Shown here: one piece after another, positions 1 through 12,125 of the stretch
Numbering within the stretch: position 1 is the first letter of the stretch
Layout: every line of letters begins with the position of its first letter
Assembly: GCA_026874595.1 (NCBI GenBank)
Contig: CM049316.1
Coordinates: forward strand, 39,562,695 to 39,626,694
Direction of reading: 5' to 3'
Length of the DNA stretch: 64,000 nucleotides
From: Sipunculus nudus
Taxonomy: Eukaryota > Annelida > Sipuncula > Golfingiida > Sipunculidae
Notes under the pieces: generated by a model
What the model was told of the DNA's origin: nothing
The model's input: the letters and a program-made list of their open reading frames with translations, nothing else
Database searches by the model: none
Made by a program: the position numbers and the translations under genes

Positions 1-1035
1 CAAAATCCATCAGTTACTTCCACTATTGGCAGGTGAGCAACATCTGGAAGATCGAATGTTTGGGACAGAAAGTTTGGCTAAAAATACATCAACAATCTTT
101 TTAAAGAAGTGGGCCGTGTCCTGTGACCTTGACCTTTGGCCTTATGCCCCAAATAATCAAAAGGGTTCTTACAATATTGGTTGGTCATATATAAGTCAAA
201 TTTGAAACCAATATGTCTATCCAAACTGGAGTTATCATCCAGAAACAAATATGTGGACAGATGGGCCTGTAACCATGAGCTTTGACCTTGTGCCCCCAAA
301 TCAATCAGGTTCTTCCTCTATTGGCAGCTCAGCTATATGTGAAAGATGGAAGGTTAGGGATGAAAATTTGGCTTAAAATGCATCCACAATCTTTCTGAAT
401 AAGTGGGAACTGTGACCTTGACCTTTGACCTCATGACCCCAAAACTGAACAGAATCTTCCGCTATTGGCAGGTTAGCAATATCTTGAAGATGGAAGGTTT
501 GCGATGAAAAATTTGGCTTCAAATGCATATGCATTCTTTATAAAGAAAATAGTCCTGTGACCTTGACCTTTGATCTCATGACCCCAGAATCAACAATTCT
601 TGCTTTAGTGGTGGGCAATATATAAGTCAAGTTTGAAACAAATATGTCAAAAACTAAACTGGAGTTATCATCTGGAAACTAATTCGTGAACAGATGGCCC
701 CTGTCACCTTGACCTTGTGACCCCAAATTCATTTATGCTCTCCCCATACTGGCAAGTCAGCTACATGCACAAGATTGAAAGTTTGGGATGAAAAGCTTGG
801 CTTAAAATGAAGCCATAATCTTTTTAAATAAGTGAGTCCTGTGATCTTGACCTTTGATCTTGTGACCCCAAAATCATATATTTTCTTGCTTTAGTGGTGG
901 GCCATATGTAAGTCAAGTTTGAAATCCAAATGTCAATCCAACCTCTAATTATCATCTGGAAACAAATTTGTGTGGATGGACGGATTGACAGACAGACAGA
1001 CGGAGAGACAGGGCGATTACAATAGGGCATCTACT
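1..1035 (-). repeat. Interspersed repeat with tandem GACCTTTGACCT units
   Basis: Three to four degenerate units of about 150-300 bp carry gtgaccttgacctttgacct, catgaccccaaa and tttggcttaaaatgcatcca. The right end has a gacagacagacgg tract and ggcgattacaatagggca. The family matches 52740-53600 in reverse orientation. Open frames here are by-products. Confidence 0.75.
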
Positions 1036-1129
1036 TGTGATCAATAAACACAACAGGTTTTGGGACACTAGATGGAATCTCAGCTGAGAAACTGACCTGA
1101 TTGTTGTCATTTTATAGTAAAAAAAAAAT

Positions 1130-1485
1130 AGAAAAATATTTGTTAAAATAAAAAAAATACAGGTGGCGCTACCACTTTTTAGGAACTGAGAAAACTAGTC
1201 ACGTTCAATATTCTAGGCAAGTTTCATGACAATGCATGCATCAATTATCAAGATGTTTTGTATCCATTTTTTTATTATACTGGGGCTACTATCAAGCCCT
1301 ATAGCTCGGAGGATATAGGTCGTAGTGACCTAGTTTCAGGTTTCCAAGGAAATTTTTTTATTGACCTCCCTGGATATTCACCTAGAAGTTTCTAGAACCC
1401 TGCTAACAGACGCCTGGACGGTAAGACGGCCGATCGGACAAAGCACAATTCCTATACCTCAGTTGTCTTGCAGTCAGCTGAGCTA
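1130..1485 (-). mobile_element. Truncated copy of the TAGCTCAGCTGA family
   Basis: Read on the minus strand from 1485 it begins TTTTTAGCTCAGCTGACTGC, followed by the CCGTC-rich segment. It fades into a segment with ggtggcgctacc (near 1164). The 3' end was not found. Confidence 0.5.
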
Positions 1486-1689
1486 AAAAAAAAACGGATA
1501 AGTGTGAACGCGGCTTTAACGTACAGACGACCGACGACGCCACCCCATCGCTTAAGCTCACAGGTTCGCTAAAAATCCCTAACTAACTTTTTACTTTGGG
1601 CAATCAATATAAAAAAATAAATATATATGATATCTATATACTTATTTATTTTGCATGGATTGTACAAATAGTTAATATAACTAATCATG

Positions 1690-1880
1690 GCAGACTCCAT
1701 GGCTCAGGTGATGGCGTTCAGTAGTCTGTAGTTGTGGAGGGAACCGAGAACCCGGAGAAAACTACCGGCACTGGACGGGAACCTACAACCCACTCTCATA
1801 GCCACGCCATGGATCGAACCCGCCAGCGCGGAGTGTGTCGAGCGTTTAACCCTTCGACTGTCCATGCCTCTAATTCATTG
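1690..1880 (-). repeat. Possible SINE
   Basis: On the minus strand, GGGTTCGATCCATGG matches a pol III B box, and further on ttttctccgggttctcggtt resembles the conserved core (TTTCCTCCGGGT.CTCCGGTT) seen in several animal SINE families. Ends were not defined, and the 67-residue open frame across it is unlikely to be a gene. Confidence 0.4.
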
Positions 1881-2350
1881 GTACCCTCCTGATGGCAACT
1901 CGACTATCATTAAATGTTGGTGCGAATACGGATAATGGGACAGTTCTAAGAGTATTTGTTGCCTTGGGGAGGTGTGCGCTCTACTAAGTAATATTTTTTT
2001 TCGGTTTAATACTGTACTCTGTATATATAATAAAAATATAAAGAATGTATAAAAACGATAACCTCATGTTTAGCATTAACCAAATAGTGAAATAACTATG
2101 TCAACGATTCAAATCTAAAAAGATACCAGATAATTAACAAAACATAGAGTTGAGAGTTAAGTAAATTCGCTGTATATGAAATACTATATGTATTTTAACA
2201 TTTGTACATTAATGGACCGCAATGCTCCTTACTGGTGTAACAGATATTCCTGGAAGTCTATACAAGATTAAAATAACGATCAGATATTCGCAAAGAAACT
2301 TAAATGTAGTAAAATTCAGGGGCCTTAAAGAAAATAACTTTTAATAAGTA

Positions 2351-2434
2351 CAGCAGAGCGCCGTATTTCCGAATGCCGAATTTCCGAAAGAAAAGCTTGT
2401 CCCCCGACGCTTTCGGTAAAACGGCGCTCTACTG
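2351..2434. mobile_element. 84 bp pogo/Tigger-like MITE
   Basis: Inverted termini CAGCAGAGCGCCGTATTTCC (left) and the reverse complement of CAGTAGAGCGCCGTTTTACC (right) span only 84 bp, flanked by TA on both sides (2349-2350 and 2435-2436). The terminal sequence and TA duplication are typical of pogo/Tigger miniature elements. Confidence 0.75.
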
Positions 2435-2549
2435 TATACTGATTCAACTTTCCGTCGAGCAACAGCAGATTCTCTTTATAAAAGGTGTTTCCTAAACCTG
2501 ACTCAACCACGGAAATAATTTTTTTTTGTTGGTTCCGGGTTTTACACAC

Positions 2550-3420
2550 TACCCTGGGAGTACAGAGTTGTTCTATATTGTCATTCCAAACAAATGATCG
2601 AGCGTGACTTGTCCATACATAGCCACATGCTGTACGTATACAGTATATGGCTTGTCAAAATGCCTAACGACATGTAGCGATTAACTTCAAGGAAAAAGCA
2701 TCCACTGTGTGGCATTGGTTTGGGACCTTGACACTCGTGTTTCGCCATTTGCTCATCATCTGGCCTGCTATATGCAGTCCCCCCCCCCCCCCTAAAACAG
2801 ATGCTCTGTATTATCAGCAGGACTAATACAATCACACATCGACTTGGCAGCGGACAGAAAGACAACTTTAGGTCCGCTGCCTCAAGACCAAGTACTCCAA
2901 GACTCAAAACTCCGACCAAGCCAAGACTGGTAGCCCTGGAACAAGCCAAGGAATGACAAGACCACCTGACAGCCGGAGACCAAGCCAAGAAAAGCACAAC
3001 CCAAGTCAAGAAACCCTGACAGTGGGCATAGACAATTTTAGGCCAAATGCTCGGGGACAAGCTGAAGACCAAGCCAAGACAGCCTGCCTGATCCAAGTCA
3101 CAGGAAGTCCAGCTGTTCGCGGTAGGAGCTGTTCTGTCGGTGACCTGGGTTTCCCTGCTGGCGTTGGGGCCTGTCTGTTGTTGTGTGCAGTCTGCTCGGC
3201 TGTGTGTCCCTCGGGGATGTCGTTCGTGACCGGGTTCCTGGGGGCAGCGGCCTTGCTGTTGTCCGTGCGGTGAGTGGCCCGCTCGGGGCTTTTGTGGGTG
3301 TGGATGATGTAGCTTTCTCGGTCACCGGTGCGGGTAAACGGTGGCGGCTCTCGCGGCTTTTTGGCTTGGCGTGTGTGGCATCTATCGGCTCCTCAAAATT
3401 TATAGTCTAAAACGACAGGC
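2550..3420. other. GC-richer segment of unknown nature
   Basis: Base composition is clearly richer in G and C than the surroundings. 2880-3080 is a degenerate ccaagccaagac-type low-complexity stretch. Overlapping open frames of 75-171 residues exist on both strands without a recognisable domain. It could be an untranslated or ORF1-like piece of a retroelement, but nothing proves it. Confidence 0.35.
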
Positions 3421-4997
3421 CGGGCGGTGGTCCAAGACCACTTCAACCGTGTCTGTCTAGTGACTCAAAAGACTAGACCTAGACTAGCCACAAAACGTGG
3501 GTCAGACAAAATCTCATAAGATGATGTAATTTATTATAATATTGTTGTTATATCTTCAACATGACCTATATTTGCATGAACTCTTACAAATGATTTTTAT
3601 TCACATACAAATAGTAAATAATCACACTTGTCACGCTTCTGATCCACGTGTCTCTGTTGACATAATAAATGTTAATTTACGGCCGCTTGCAACATTGAGT
3701 AATGGTGGCAAATGCCGACCTGTTCACAAGTGGTTGAGTCATTCAGTTACTGAGTAAGTTTATGAAGAATCAGGTCGAATTAGTTATGCTTTTTTGCTGG
3801 AATTGTTGAAATAGATAGCCATTAGTCATTTGCAAACAAAATTAATGCACAGTACAGTTATATGACGTGTTTATTCCTTTATTATCGTTAGAGAGAGTTT
3901 GCTCCCTGTCCCATGCAAGAAGTTTCCATGATGTTGTATGTAATTCAACGTCAGGTCCCATGACAAACCACGCAGCAGAGAAACCTGTGATGTCCATTTG
4001 CATTGTACTTGATACAACTTTCTCCACAGTAATTAAAATGCCTGTTCTGTTAATTTCATAATATTATAACATTTAGGTCATTTAACTGTCAAACAGTTAC
4101 AAGGCAGTTTTGGATCTCAATAATTCAGCACAAGTGGACACTTTATCTCAGACAAGCTCTAATTAATTGCTTGTGCCGGGTGCATACGCTGATGTGTCAG
4201 CTAGGGCTACAGCCATGGCCAGACAATGTGCAGTGTTTGTTCGAGTGACCTAGATATGGCACATGACATCACTTTCTGTGACGTATATCGTGGAGGTGGC
4301 TATTCATCTAAAACATAAATTATACTTACCCAGACTTACACGCACGGTCTAATGCGTGATTTATATCAGGGACGCATATAAACTCAATACCGCAAGAAAA
4401 GGGATATCCCGCCATTTTTGAGAAACCCCTGTCCGAGAGAGCCCCGGGCCAGTCAGGCAACCAGTCAGCCAGAGTTCCTGTTTGCCGCCTAAAACCTTAA
4501 CTCCGGTTGGGGCCATTTCACTACCTGCAGTAAGGTGGTCAGCCAACCAATCAACGTGCCTCACTGTTGCTGTTCTATCAATTTAACAAACAAAGATCCA
4601 CCCTTCCTGCCTCCGGCCTACACAGGTGGAGCAGAGGCCATAGACAACAGCATTCTAGGATGTTTGTAAACATTACTCACAAAATGATAAATAAATTTCG
4701 TATCTGATACCAGAAACGTACAATACACCTCTGCCTACCACCATTAAGGAAGGGGCTAGACAACCGCAGGTAGGCTATGGATGTATTTATACATCAGTGC
4801 ACACTTATTAAGTATAGGCCTATATGAGATTACAGAAACTAACGATACCCTGCCACCGTTGGGGAATGTAGCCTGACAATCGCAGTTTGAGACAGTTGTA
4901 AAAATAACTTTAATTAAAAAAAAAATAATTTCGCGTGTCAAACACGGGGAGCCATAAGATGGCAAATTCTCTTGTCAACCCGGAACTTGAGCCATTG
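3421..4997. other. No gene or repeat recognised
   Basis: Unremarkable sequence of mixed composition. Only short open frames occur, none resembling a known protein. Confidence 0.5.
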
Positions 4998-5400
4998 CCA
5001 GTGAAAACCACGTTTTACCTTGGGAGAACATGAAAACCACGTTTCACCGTGGGGAACGTAAAAACCACGTTTCACCGTGGGAGAACGTGAAATCAACGTT
5101 TTACCGTGCGAGAAAATGAAAACCACGTTTTAACGTGGGATACCATGAAAACCACGTTCCACCGTGGGAGAACGTGAAAACCACGTTCCACCGTGGGAGA
5201 ACGTGGTAATGACCGTAGTTATACCGTAAAGTATCGTAGATAAGAATAGAATGTGCCGTGATCATGAAAGCGCGGTCTTCAAATTCATCACGCTTATTCC
5301 CGACAATGCCATGTTCTAGCTTGCCGTGGCTGGACCGTGAGCCACCGTAGAAGGACATGTAAAATCTATGTCTCACTGACCACGTTCTGTCTACGGTTCA
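4998..5400. repeat. 29 bp palindromic array (CCACG..CGTGG), left half
   Basis: About seven copies of a 29 bp unit (gaaaaccacgtttcaccgtg + ggagaacgt) run from about 5003 to 5205, then decay into scattered ACCGTA/ACCGTGG words to 5400. Each unit holds an imperfect hairpin, CCACG..CGTGG. The array stops at the LTR boundary at 5411 and resumes after 11641. Confidence 0.85.
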
Positions 5401-5410
5401 CCACGTATTG

Positions 5411-5904
5411 TGTAGCTGCTTATTTATTCTGGGAGGAAATTGGGCTTGGGCAACATGCACTCGCACAATTTAAAGAGATAAAATAACACTTTTTTACTGG
5501 AATAAAATTTAGAGCCTAAACCTTTAAATTATCAGGACTGCATATTATTATCTAAACTTATAAACAGAAAGATACATACCAGGCTAGATAAAAGGACTGC
5601 TCTTTGGAAGTTGGTGGCTCTTCGCCATGGAAGCTAACACTGTCGTAAAACCAACCCCAAGGTGAAAAAGAAGCCACATACCCTCTGCCTGCCACAGAGG
5701 GCAGGCATAGGGGTCCACTGCTCGATGATTCAAGCGAGAGTGAGTTTCTGAGTTTTTCTCCCTTAAATACAGGCTACAGAAAGCAGGGTAGAAACCCAGC
5801 ATTGTGATTGGTTACGGGCATCTCTATATTGACTGTCAATCAGTGTTGATGCCCCGCCCCTGCATTGCCAACTGAGGTCCAGGTCAAAGGGCAAGAACGT
5901 TACA
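5411..5904 (-). repeat. 3' LTR of the LARD-like element
   Basis: This copy is nearly identical to 11149-11641 over its whole length (caacatgcactcgcacaatt, ggtgaaaaagaagccac and gtgttgatgccccgc blocks). The matching 71-72 residue open stretches inside each copy are a by-product of the duplication. Near the right end an AGGTCAAAGGGCA sequence (5881-5893) resembles a DR1 nuclear-receptor site. Confidence 0.8.
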
Positions 5905-8900
5905 TCCTTCCCCCTAAAAGGAAAATTTTACACTTCAGTGGAAAATTTTGCGATAGCAGTCATAATATCTAGCCTTTGGAGAGGAGGGTTAGTTTTTGTT
6001 TGTTTGTTATATGACTAAAACATGGCTAGCAGGCTGTGTATAGGCTGTTAGCCGGCTACCCAACCCTTAACTCCCATGTTGGGAGGGGGGAGGTAGGTTT
6101 ATCCGATGCTACAACAGCGGGTAGGGAGTGTTCTCTCCCACCACAGTACCTCAAGTGATAAGGGGCTTTGCAGTCTGATAGTTGTTTTGAAAGTTCAGGG
6201 ATTGTGTAATTTTTATTGGACATTCCAAAACAATATAAAACATTCAAAGACACAGCAATGATATTCAACATGCACCAGGTACAATAAGTTGTTACATGTT
6301 ACAGTCCATTAGTGAGCCAGGTGGCCATATAGGATTTAATAAAGTATCAGTCTAGATGGTGGCGCCACAGGCCTCAGTATTTACTCAAGGTGTTCTGCAT
6401 TTATAAAAGCGTCCAATATCTGGCTGTAGTGGAATGTTGGCTCAGGCTGCAGCTTGCTGTAGCAGAAGAGCTGAGCCGGACCACACTGGGAAGGCTGCAC
6501 TGATGGCTGACAACTGGTTCATGCGAAAATGGAGCCTCTGAAAATAAAATGCAACAGCGACAGTATCAGTCCTTATGACACAAGTATAATTTTTGCGACA
6601 ATTACCTAGACATGACTATTTAAAAAAATAGCTCTCACAAAAATTTATACATAATCAAACAAAAAGAATGCTGATAAGCGGCCCTTTGGTAAAACATTAA
6701 AAGAGTTGAACACTTGATCTAAATTTTCAACTATACATGATTAAATAAACTTGACAACGGTTACATAAAAGGACCCTCCAATATTGATAATCTGGGCTCA
6801 TTTCTCCGTTTTGTATGGAGTATATAAAACTAGGGGTAACTATGGTCCCCAACCCGTGTATAGCCCAGAGACACAAGGTGGGCAAAAGTAACCACTGTAT
6901 CAAAATAAATGGACAGTATTTTCTTTGTGTCCTGTCTGGCCTCACAACTGTAACGGTATTTATTTGGAGCCCCGCCTGGCTGAAATATGCCTCCTCAATG
7001 GGCTAATTAATATTAGGACCACTGGTCTACTAATACATCGAGATTCACTCGCTCACTGCATCATCATCTGATCAGTGTTAAGACGTATATGCATTACCCT
7101 CAGGTAAGCTTTCCATAATCAGTATTTATTCTGTGTCCTGTTTGGCCTCAAAATATAGGCGGTATTTTAAGCCCCGCTTGGCTGAAACATGCACTCTCAC
7201 TGGGCTAAGATACGAACTACAACTGACCAAGTAATAATAATCTGGTAACAGCGAGATTTCTCGCTCAATGTAAGATCACCTTAGATTATTACAGGTGAAC
7301 TAAAGTATAGTAATACATGAATTAATACTACAGATAATTCAATGATTGCACAGTAGTTTTAATCAGTTAAAGAAAGTCTACCCGTAATATACAACACCTT
7401 TACGTGACTTTAATTGAGGAAAAATGATAAGCAGTGCTGCCAAAGAATTTGTTAAAGCATAGTAATTTTTTTTACACGACTATTATCTATGAATATAACA
7501 TTCAAATTTGATATCAAGGTTAGTTACCTGTTCATTAGTTTATTTGAATAATGAGAATTTCTTTCTTTAATTTACTTCTAGCATTTACAGTTTACTGTTT
7601 TTTTTTATACATCATTATTTTATCATCAACAATATCATCATTCTGATTATTATCATTATTTATTTCTTTTTATAAAGCTCTTTAGATTCAGATTATGTGT
7701 AATAGCTTAGTTTGTAGAACTCAGATTTACACCACAACATTAACATTTCTTAACTCGAATCTGCAGTGAAATATGTGTTTTGCTTACAAAAACAAACTTT
7801 TTTACCCATCCAGCAATGTATATGTGGTTTGTTATTTATTTTAAATATCATTACTCTCAAATGTAATCTAGAGTGGACATAAACTTGAAGTCAGCTTATT
7901 TATTCATTATATTCGTGTATTTATTCAAATTATTTAGTATTTTGGTGTGTTGCTCACCTAATAATATTATTGATAGGATTTCAATGAAATTAACCTAATT
8001 AAACAAGTTTAGCTTCTTAATGAGCGATGTCATTTTAACTGTTGTGTTAAGTATGCACACTGTTCTAATTTATTTTAATTACTCCCAATACTTAGGACAG
8101 ACAAATTTGTGCTGTTTGATGCTATTGCTAGGTTTAGATATGATGACAGGAACAATCGTATGCAAGTGGCCCACCATACCAGATACAAAATACTCTAGGT
8201 GAAAGGTGGTACCTTGCCAAAATCGAAAACTCTCTAGGCGATACGCAAAACCCACAAGGCAGACATGCAGCCATGTCAGACACCAAAATCACAAGGCAAA
8301 ATTGTTTCCATGCCGGAGATCATCTCCTTAAAAAGCGACTGGGAACTTTGCCAGCGATAAAACACTGCATAAGAAGGGACAACACGCCGGGTATCACCCA
8401 AGGCAACTGGTATATATTTTATGTCCTTATATAAAATACTAAAAAAAATCAACCAGGAAAGGCACATACTATGCCGGGATAAGAACCCTAAAAAGCGACT
8501 AGTAAAACTCTCAAAGTTGAGGCAGAATAAATGGTACTATACCAGATACTGAGATCTAGGCATATAGAATACCAATAAAAAACCTTCCTGGTGTGTCAGA
8601 CATGTTACATTTAGCCTATAGGTAGTTAATTTCACCAGAGAAATTCAAAGTAATACTCATGCATATCTAGACCAGCAGTATGCGAGGCAGAATAAAATGC
8701 TTTTAATTAAATTAATAAGTATCATACTATTTACTTCTGAATTTGTCTAATTAAGTAGAGTTACAAATATTAATCACTATAATTGGAAATAACTAAGTTT
8801 TAAAAGTTTCATTTTAGAATAAGAATGTTATAAATCAAATGTAATTAATCAATAAATGTTTATGAACAGTTTAAATAGCTTTGAGATAATAGTCTACATT

Positions 8901-11148
8901 TGTATTAAAATTAAATGCTAAAAATCAACAAATAATTCAAGTCAAAGGGTCAATAAAATCTGAGCATGCCTCAGAGGTAATCCTCTGAGAAATACTAAAT
9001 ATCAATTTAAAGGATTGATCCAAATCATCAAGTGCTGATCTGTTTAAATTGTTATATTCTAACATCATAATTCATAATTAATTGTAACAAGTAACTGAGA
9101 TTATCTGAAGGCAAGCGCTTAAACAGCTTTAAAGTATTAGCTTGTATCAGTTTGACATATAAGAGAGACCAACTGAAATATAGGTCCAATTATTAAATAA
9201 TATATTATATGAATGTCATTTTTATTGGTGAAATTAGTTTTACATGTTTTATTTATTTATTATTAATATTATTATAATTTAAAACGTATTAACAGTAGAT
9301 GAAAACATGTTAAAGGTACAAATTTTCAGGTTGAGTATTAGGTTCATGTGTATGACATAGGTTCACATGACATCACACCAGGTAACAGGTGTATCTAAAT
9401 ACCGGTGGTGTGTTGGGTAACTTGTCTGGGCTCCTTTGACAGAGTGTTAGTGTTGATAGCAAATCTCAACTTATCCTACTCATGCAGTATGATATAACCC
9501 CATATGGGGCACTGAATGCACCTTGATTATTAATCTGACCTGCCAGATAATGGGATAACCAGTAGGCCCTGTGAGACACAGCTTACTTTGAAACCCAAGG
9601 GTGATGTTTACATGGTTTGGGATTATGCAATAACCTGTGACCAGGAGATAAAACTGACCAACGGGGTCCGTTTGTTTGAATGACACACTAAAATGTATCT
9701 ACCAGGTGGTGGATGGTGGAGTTTGTGCCCTTTCTGTAATTTAAAATTGACCAAACAATAGAACACTAGGTTCGGTAATTTAAGGATTTAAAGCCTAGTT
9801 TTAAAACCAGCATGAAGGCTTAATTTCTTTACCCAAGAAACCCATTTTGTTTAAACATAAAGATCACTGAATATCGGGATTTACAATAACATTTGATTGT
9901 AGATCAGGCTTATAAAATATTTTTAACTGACAATCCAGATTAGAATAATAAGATATTTAATTGATGTTACTTTCAAAATACATTCACAATAACCAGTGCA
10001 GTGGTATTCATTCAATATTTACATGCAGAACATAACAGTTTAAATATGTTCCATTCTACAGCATCTATACATATGTACAAAATAGAAGCTATGTTACTTT
10101 TATTCAAGAGACAGCGACGCATAATAAAAGGTTGAGCTGTTAATCTTATTTCAGTATTATCCAGCTAATTTAGATCAAGTCCTGAAGGTTTTCATTTACA
10201 AATTATCTGATAGGCTGATTATTTTTTTAAAAGAAAAAGTAATTCATTATAAGTAAAATATGACATATATACAATTGCAGGCACAAGTTGCCTGGCTGTT
10301 TGCATGGTTGGCATGAAATATTTGCTGATTACGCTTATGCCCAATGTAATAAGATGTGTGTTACGGTTTTTACAAATCCTCTTATAGTACATATAGCACG
10401 TTTTATTTCTCTTGCTTTTTCATCTTAGTGACACATATTTTATATACATAATTATAGGACACTTTTTTTTATTTTTCTATATATCCTCCTGGTGAGAACA
10501 CATAATTCAAGTTATTTGCTGAGGGATTTAAATTCACATAAGGATTGAAGTAATTAGAAATTTAGTATAATGACATTAAGGCATTCATTTCATAAGAATG
10601 TAATAATAGGATGATATGTTTATCTACAATAAAAATTTCCCTATGGCCATGGTATTTACTGTAAATTGTACAGATAAAGGTTCAATACTGTGGAATAACT
10701 GTACACCTACCAATGAACTTAGAAAATGATTATTGAAGCATACACTGTTCTATAATGTATACACCACTTCATAGCCAAAGAAGAGGAAATTACTATAATA
10801 GTTTATCAAAAGGAATCTAAAGTAATATTATCCTTTTCAGGTAAAAAAAAACCCCGCGCATTGTTCTTTAAACAGAGACGGGCCTACATTTATAAACAGC
10901 CCCTATTCTAGTTCACTTAGTAAACGCAATAAATAAAAGGAACTTCCTTATGAAATGAAACCTAGGCATTTTTAAAGCTGTTACTATGTTTCTATTTGAA
11001 TAGAACGCTTATTTTGCAGAATTTTACAACTTATGCCCCTTAAGTATATAGTGATGCTAAAAAACCAGAATTAACTTAAAATAAGCAATTTATTTACCAG
11101 AATTCGTCTCCTAGCTGTTCATAACAACCGATAGCATCGCTCGCCAGA
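5905..11148. other. Non-coding interior of the LARD-like element
   Basis: AT-rich, without long open frames or recognisable retroelement domains. A direct duplication of about 140 bp is seen at 6919-7060 and 7129-7270 (gtgtcctgtttggcctc...gccccgcttggctgaaa). A degenerate short-period repeat (atgcc.ga.a...aaaaagcgact) covers about 8160-8600. The rest shows nothing specific. Confidence 0.6.
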
Positions 11149-11641
11149 TATAGCTGCTTATTCATTTTGGGAGGAAATTAGGCTTGGGCAACATGCACTC
11201 GCACAATTTAAAGAGATAAAATAACACTTTTTACTGGAATAAAATTTAGAGCCTAAACCTTCAAATTATCAGGACTGCATATTATTATCTAAACTTATAA
11301 ACAGAAAGATACATACCAGGCTAGATATAAGGGGTGCTGTTTGGAAGTGGGTGGCTCTTCACCTGGGTAGCCGACACTGTCGTAAAACCAACCCCAAGGT
11401 GAAAAAGAAGCCATATGCCCTCTGCCTGCCACAGAGGGCAGGCATAGGGGTCCACTGCTCGATGATCCAAGAGAGAGTGAGTTTCTGAGTTTTTCTCCCT
11501 TAAATACATGCTGCAGAAAGCAGGGTAGAAACCCAGCATTGTGATTGGTTATGGGCATCTCTATATTGACTGTCATTCAGTGTTGATGCCCCGCTCCTGC
11601 ATGGCCAACTGAGGTCCAGGTCAAAGGGCAAGAATGTTACA
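11149..11641 (-). repeat. 5' LTR of the LARD-like element
   Basis: Partner of 5411-5904. The left terminus is TATAGC instead of TGTAGC. It also ends with AGGTCAAAGGGCA (11618-11630) followed by the GTTACA terminus. Confidence 0.8.
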
Positions 11642-12125
11642 CTTGAATATCGTGAGAGGCGGACTTGGCAGGACGTGGCCTTTACCGTAGGACACCGTTG
11701 TGGGACGGGAATGAACGTGGGTGGTCATGCGGGGTCCACGTTCTCTTTGAAATGTTCAAAACGAACGGGACAGATAGTGGTCCCTGACACAGAAATGTGT
11801 ACCCCGTGGCACCTGGAGAGGACTGATTTGGCCTGTCAAACCATTGGAGCTGGGCCACGGTAAATCTTCTTGTCACCCCATGTCGTGATCCATTGCCGTA
11901 GGATACCGTTGGAAAACGTGACTGAATGTGGTTATCGTGACGCTACCGTGACACTATCGTATGAGAACGTATATAACAGTAGCCGTAGCGAGAACGTCAC
12001 ATAGCCAGCACTTGGAAGAGGAGGCCTACCCACGTTCTTCTACGACAAGCAACGTTTTACCGTAGAAGAACGTGGTTATTACCGTAGCAGCTCCGTGGAT
12101 GACCGTGAAATATCGGAGGCAGTCC
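11642..12125. repeat. Palindromic CGTGG/ACCGT array, right half
   Basis: Dense, degenerate words of the same vocabulary as 4998-5400 (ACCGTAG, AACGTGG, CCACGTTC, ACCGTGA), for example caacgttttaccgtagaag near 12050. It was probably continuous with the left half before the LTR element inserted. Confidence 0.65.

Larger units (their letters stand above)
5411..11641 (-). mobile_element. LTR element with long non-coding interior (LARD-like)
   Basis: Two direct repeats of about 494 bp (5411-5904 and 11149-11641) have TGTAGC..GTTACA and TATAGC..GTTACA ends, that is TG..CA with one decayed terminus. A polypurine tract on the minus strand (AGGGGGAAGGA, 5905-5915) abuts the left repeat. The sequence inside the right repeat begins TGGCGAGC on the minus strand, two bases from the LTR, which could be a primer site of tRNA-Arg type (8 nt match only). 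The 5.2 kb interior has no recognisable gag or pol. No clean target duplication is visible (tattg against cttga), and the LTRs differ at several percent of sites by eye, so the insertion is old. The same palindromic array lies on both sides, supporting insertion into it. Confidence 0.75.

Noticed and set aside
2581-3096. 171-residue minus-strand open frame, the longest outside the retroelement
   Set aside because: It crosses a poly-C run and low-complexity ccaag sequence, has no recognisable domain and overlaps other open frames.
4998-5400. CRISPR-like array
   Set aside because: The 29 bp period is regular, but units are contiguous with no unique spacers, and the genome is eukaryotic.
11295-11576. 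Open frames in the LTRs of the LARD-like element (also 5584-5802)
   Set aside because: Similarity between the two copies is explained by the LTR duplication; no known protein.
5406-11646. Target site duplication for the LARD-like element
   Set aside because: Flanks tattg and cttga do not match; no shift of the boundaries gives a convincing pair.
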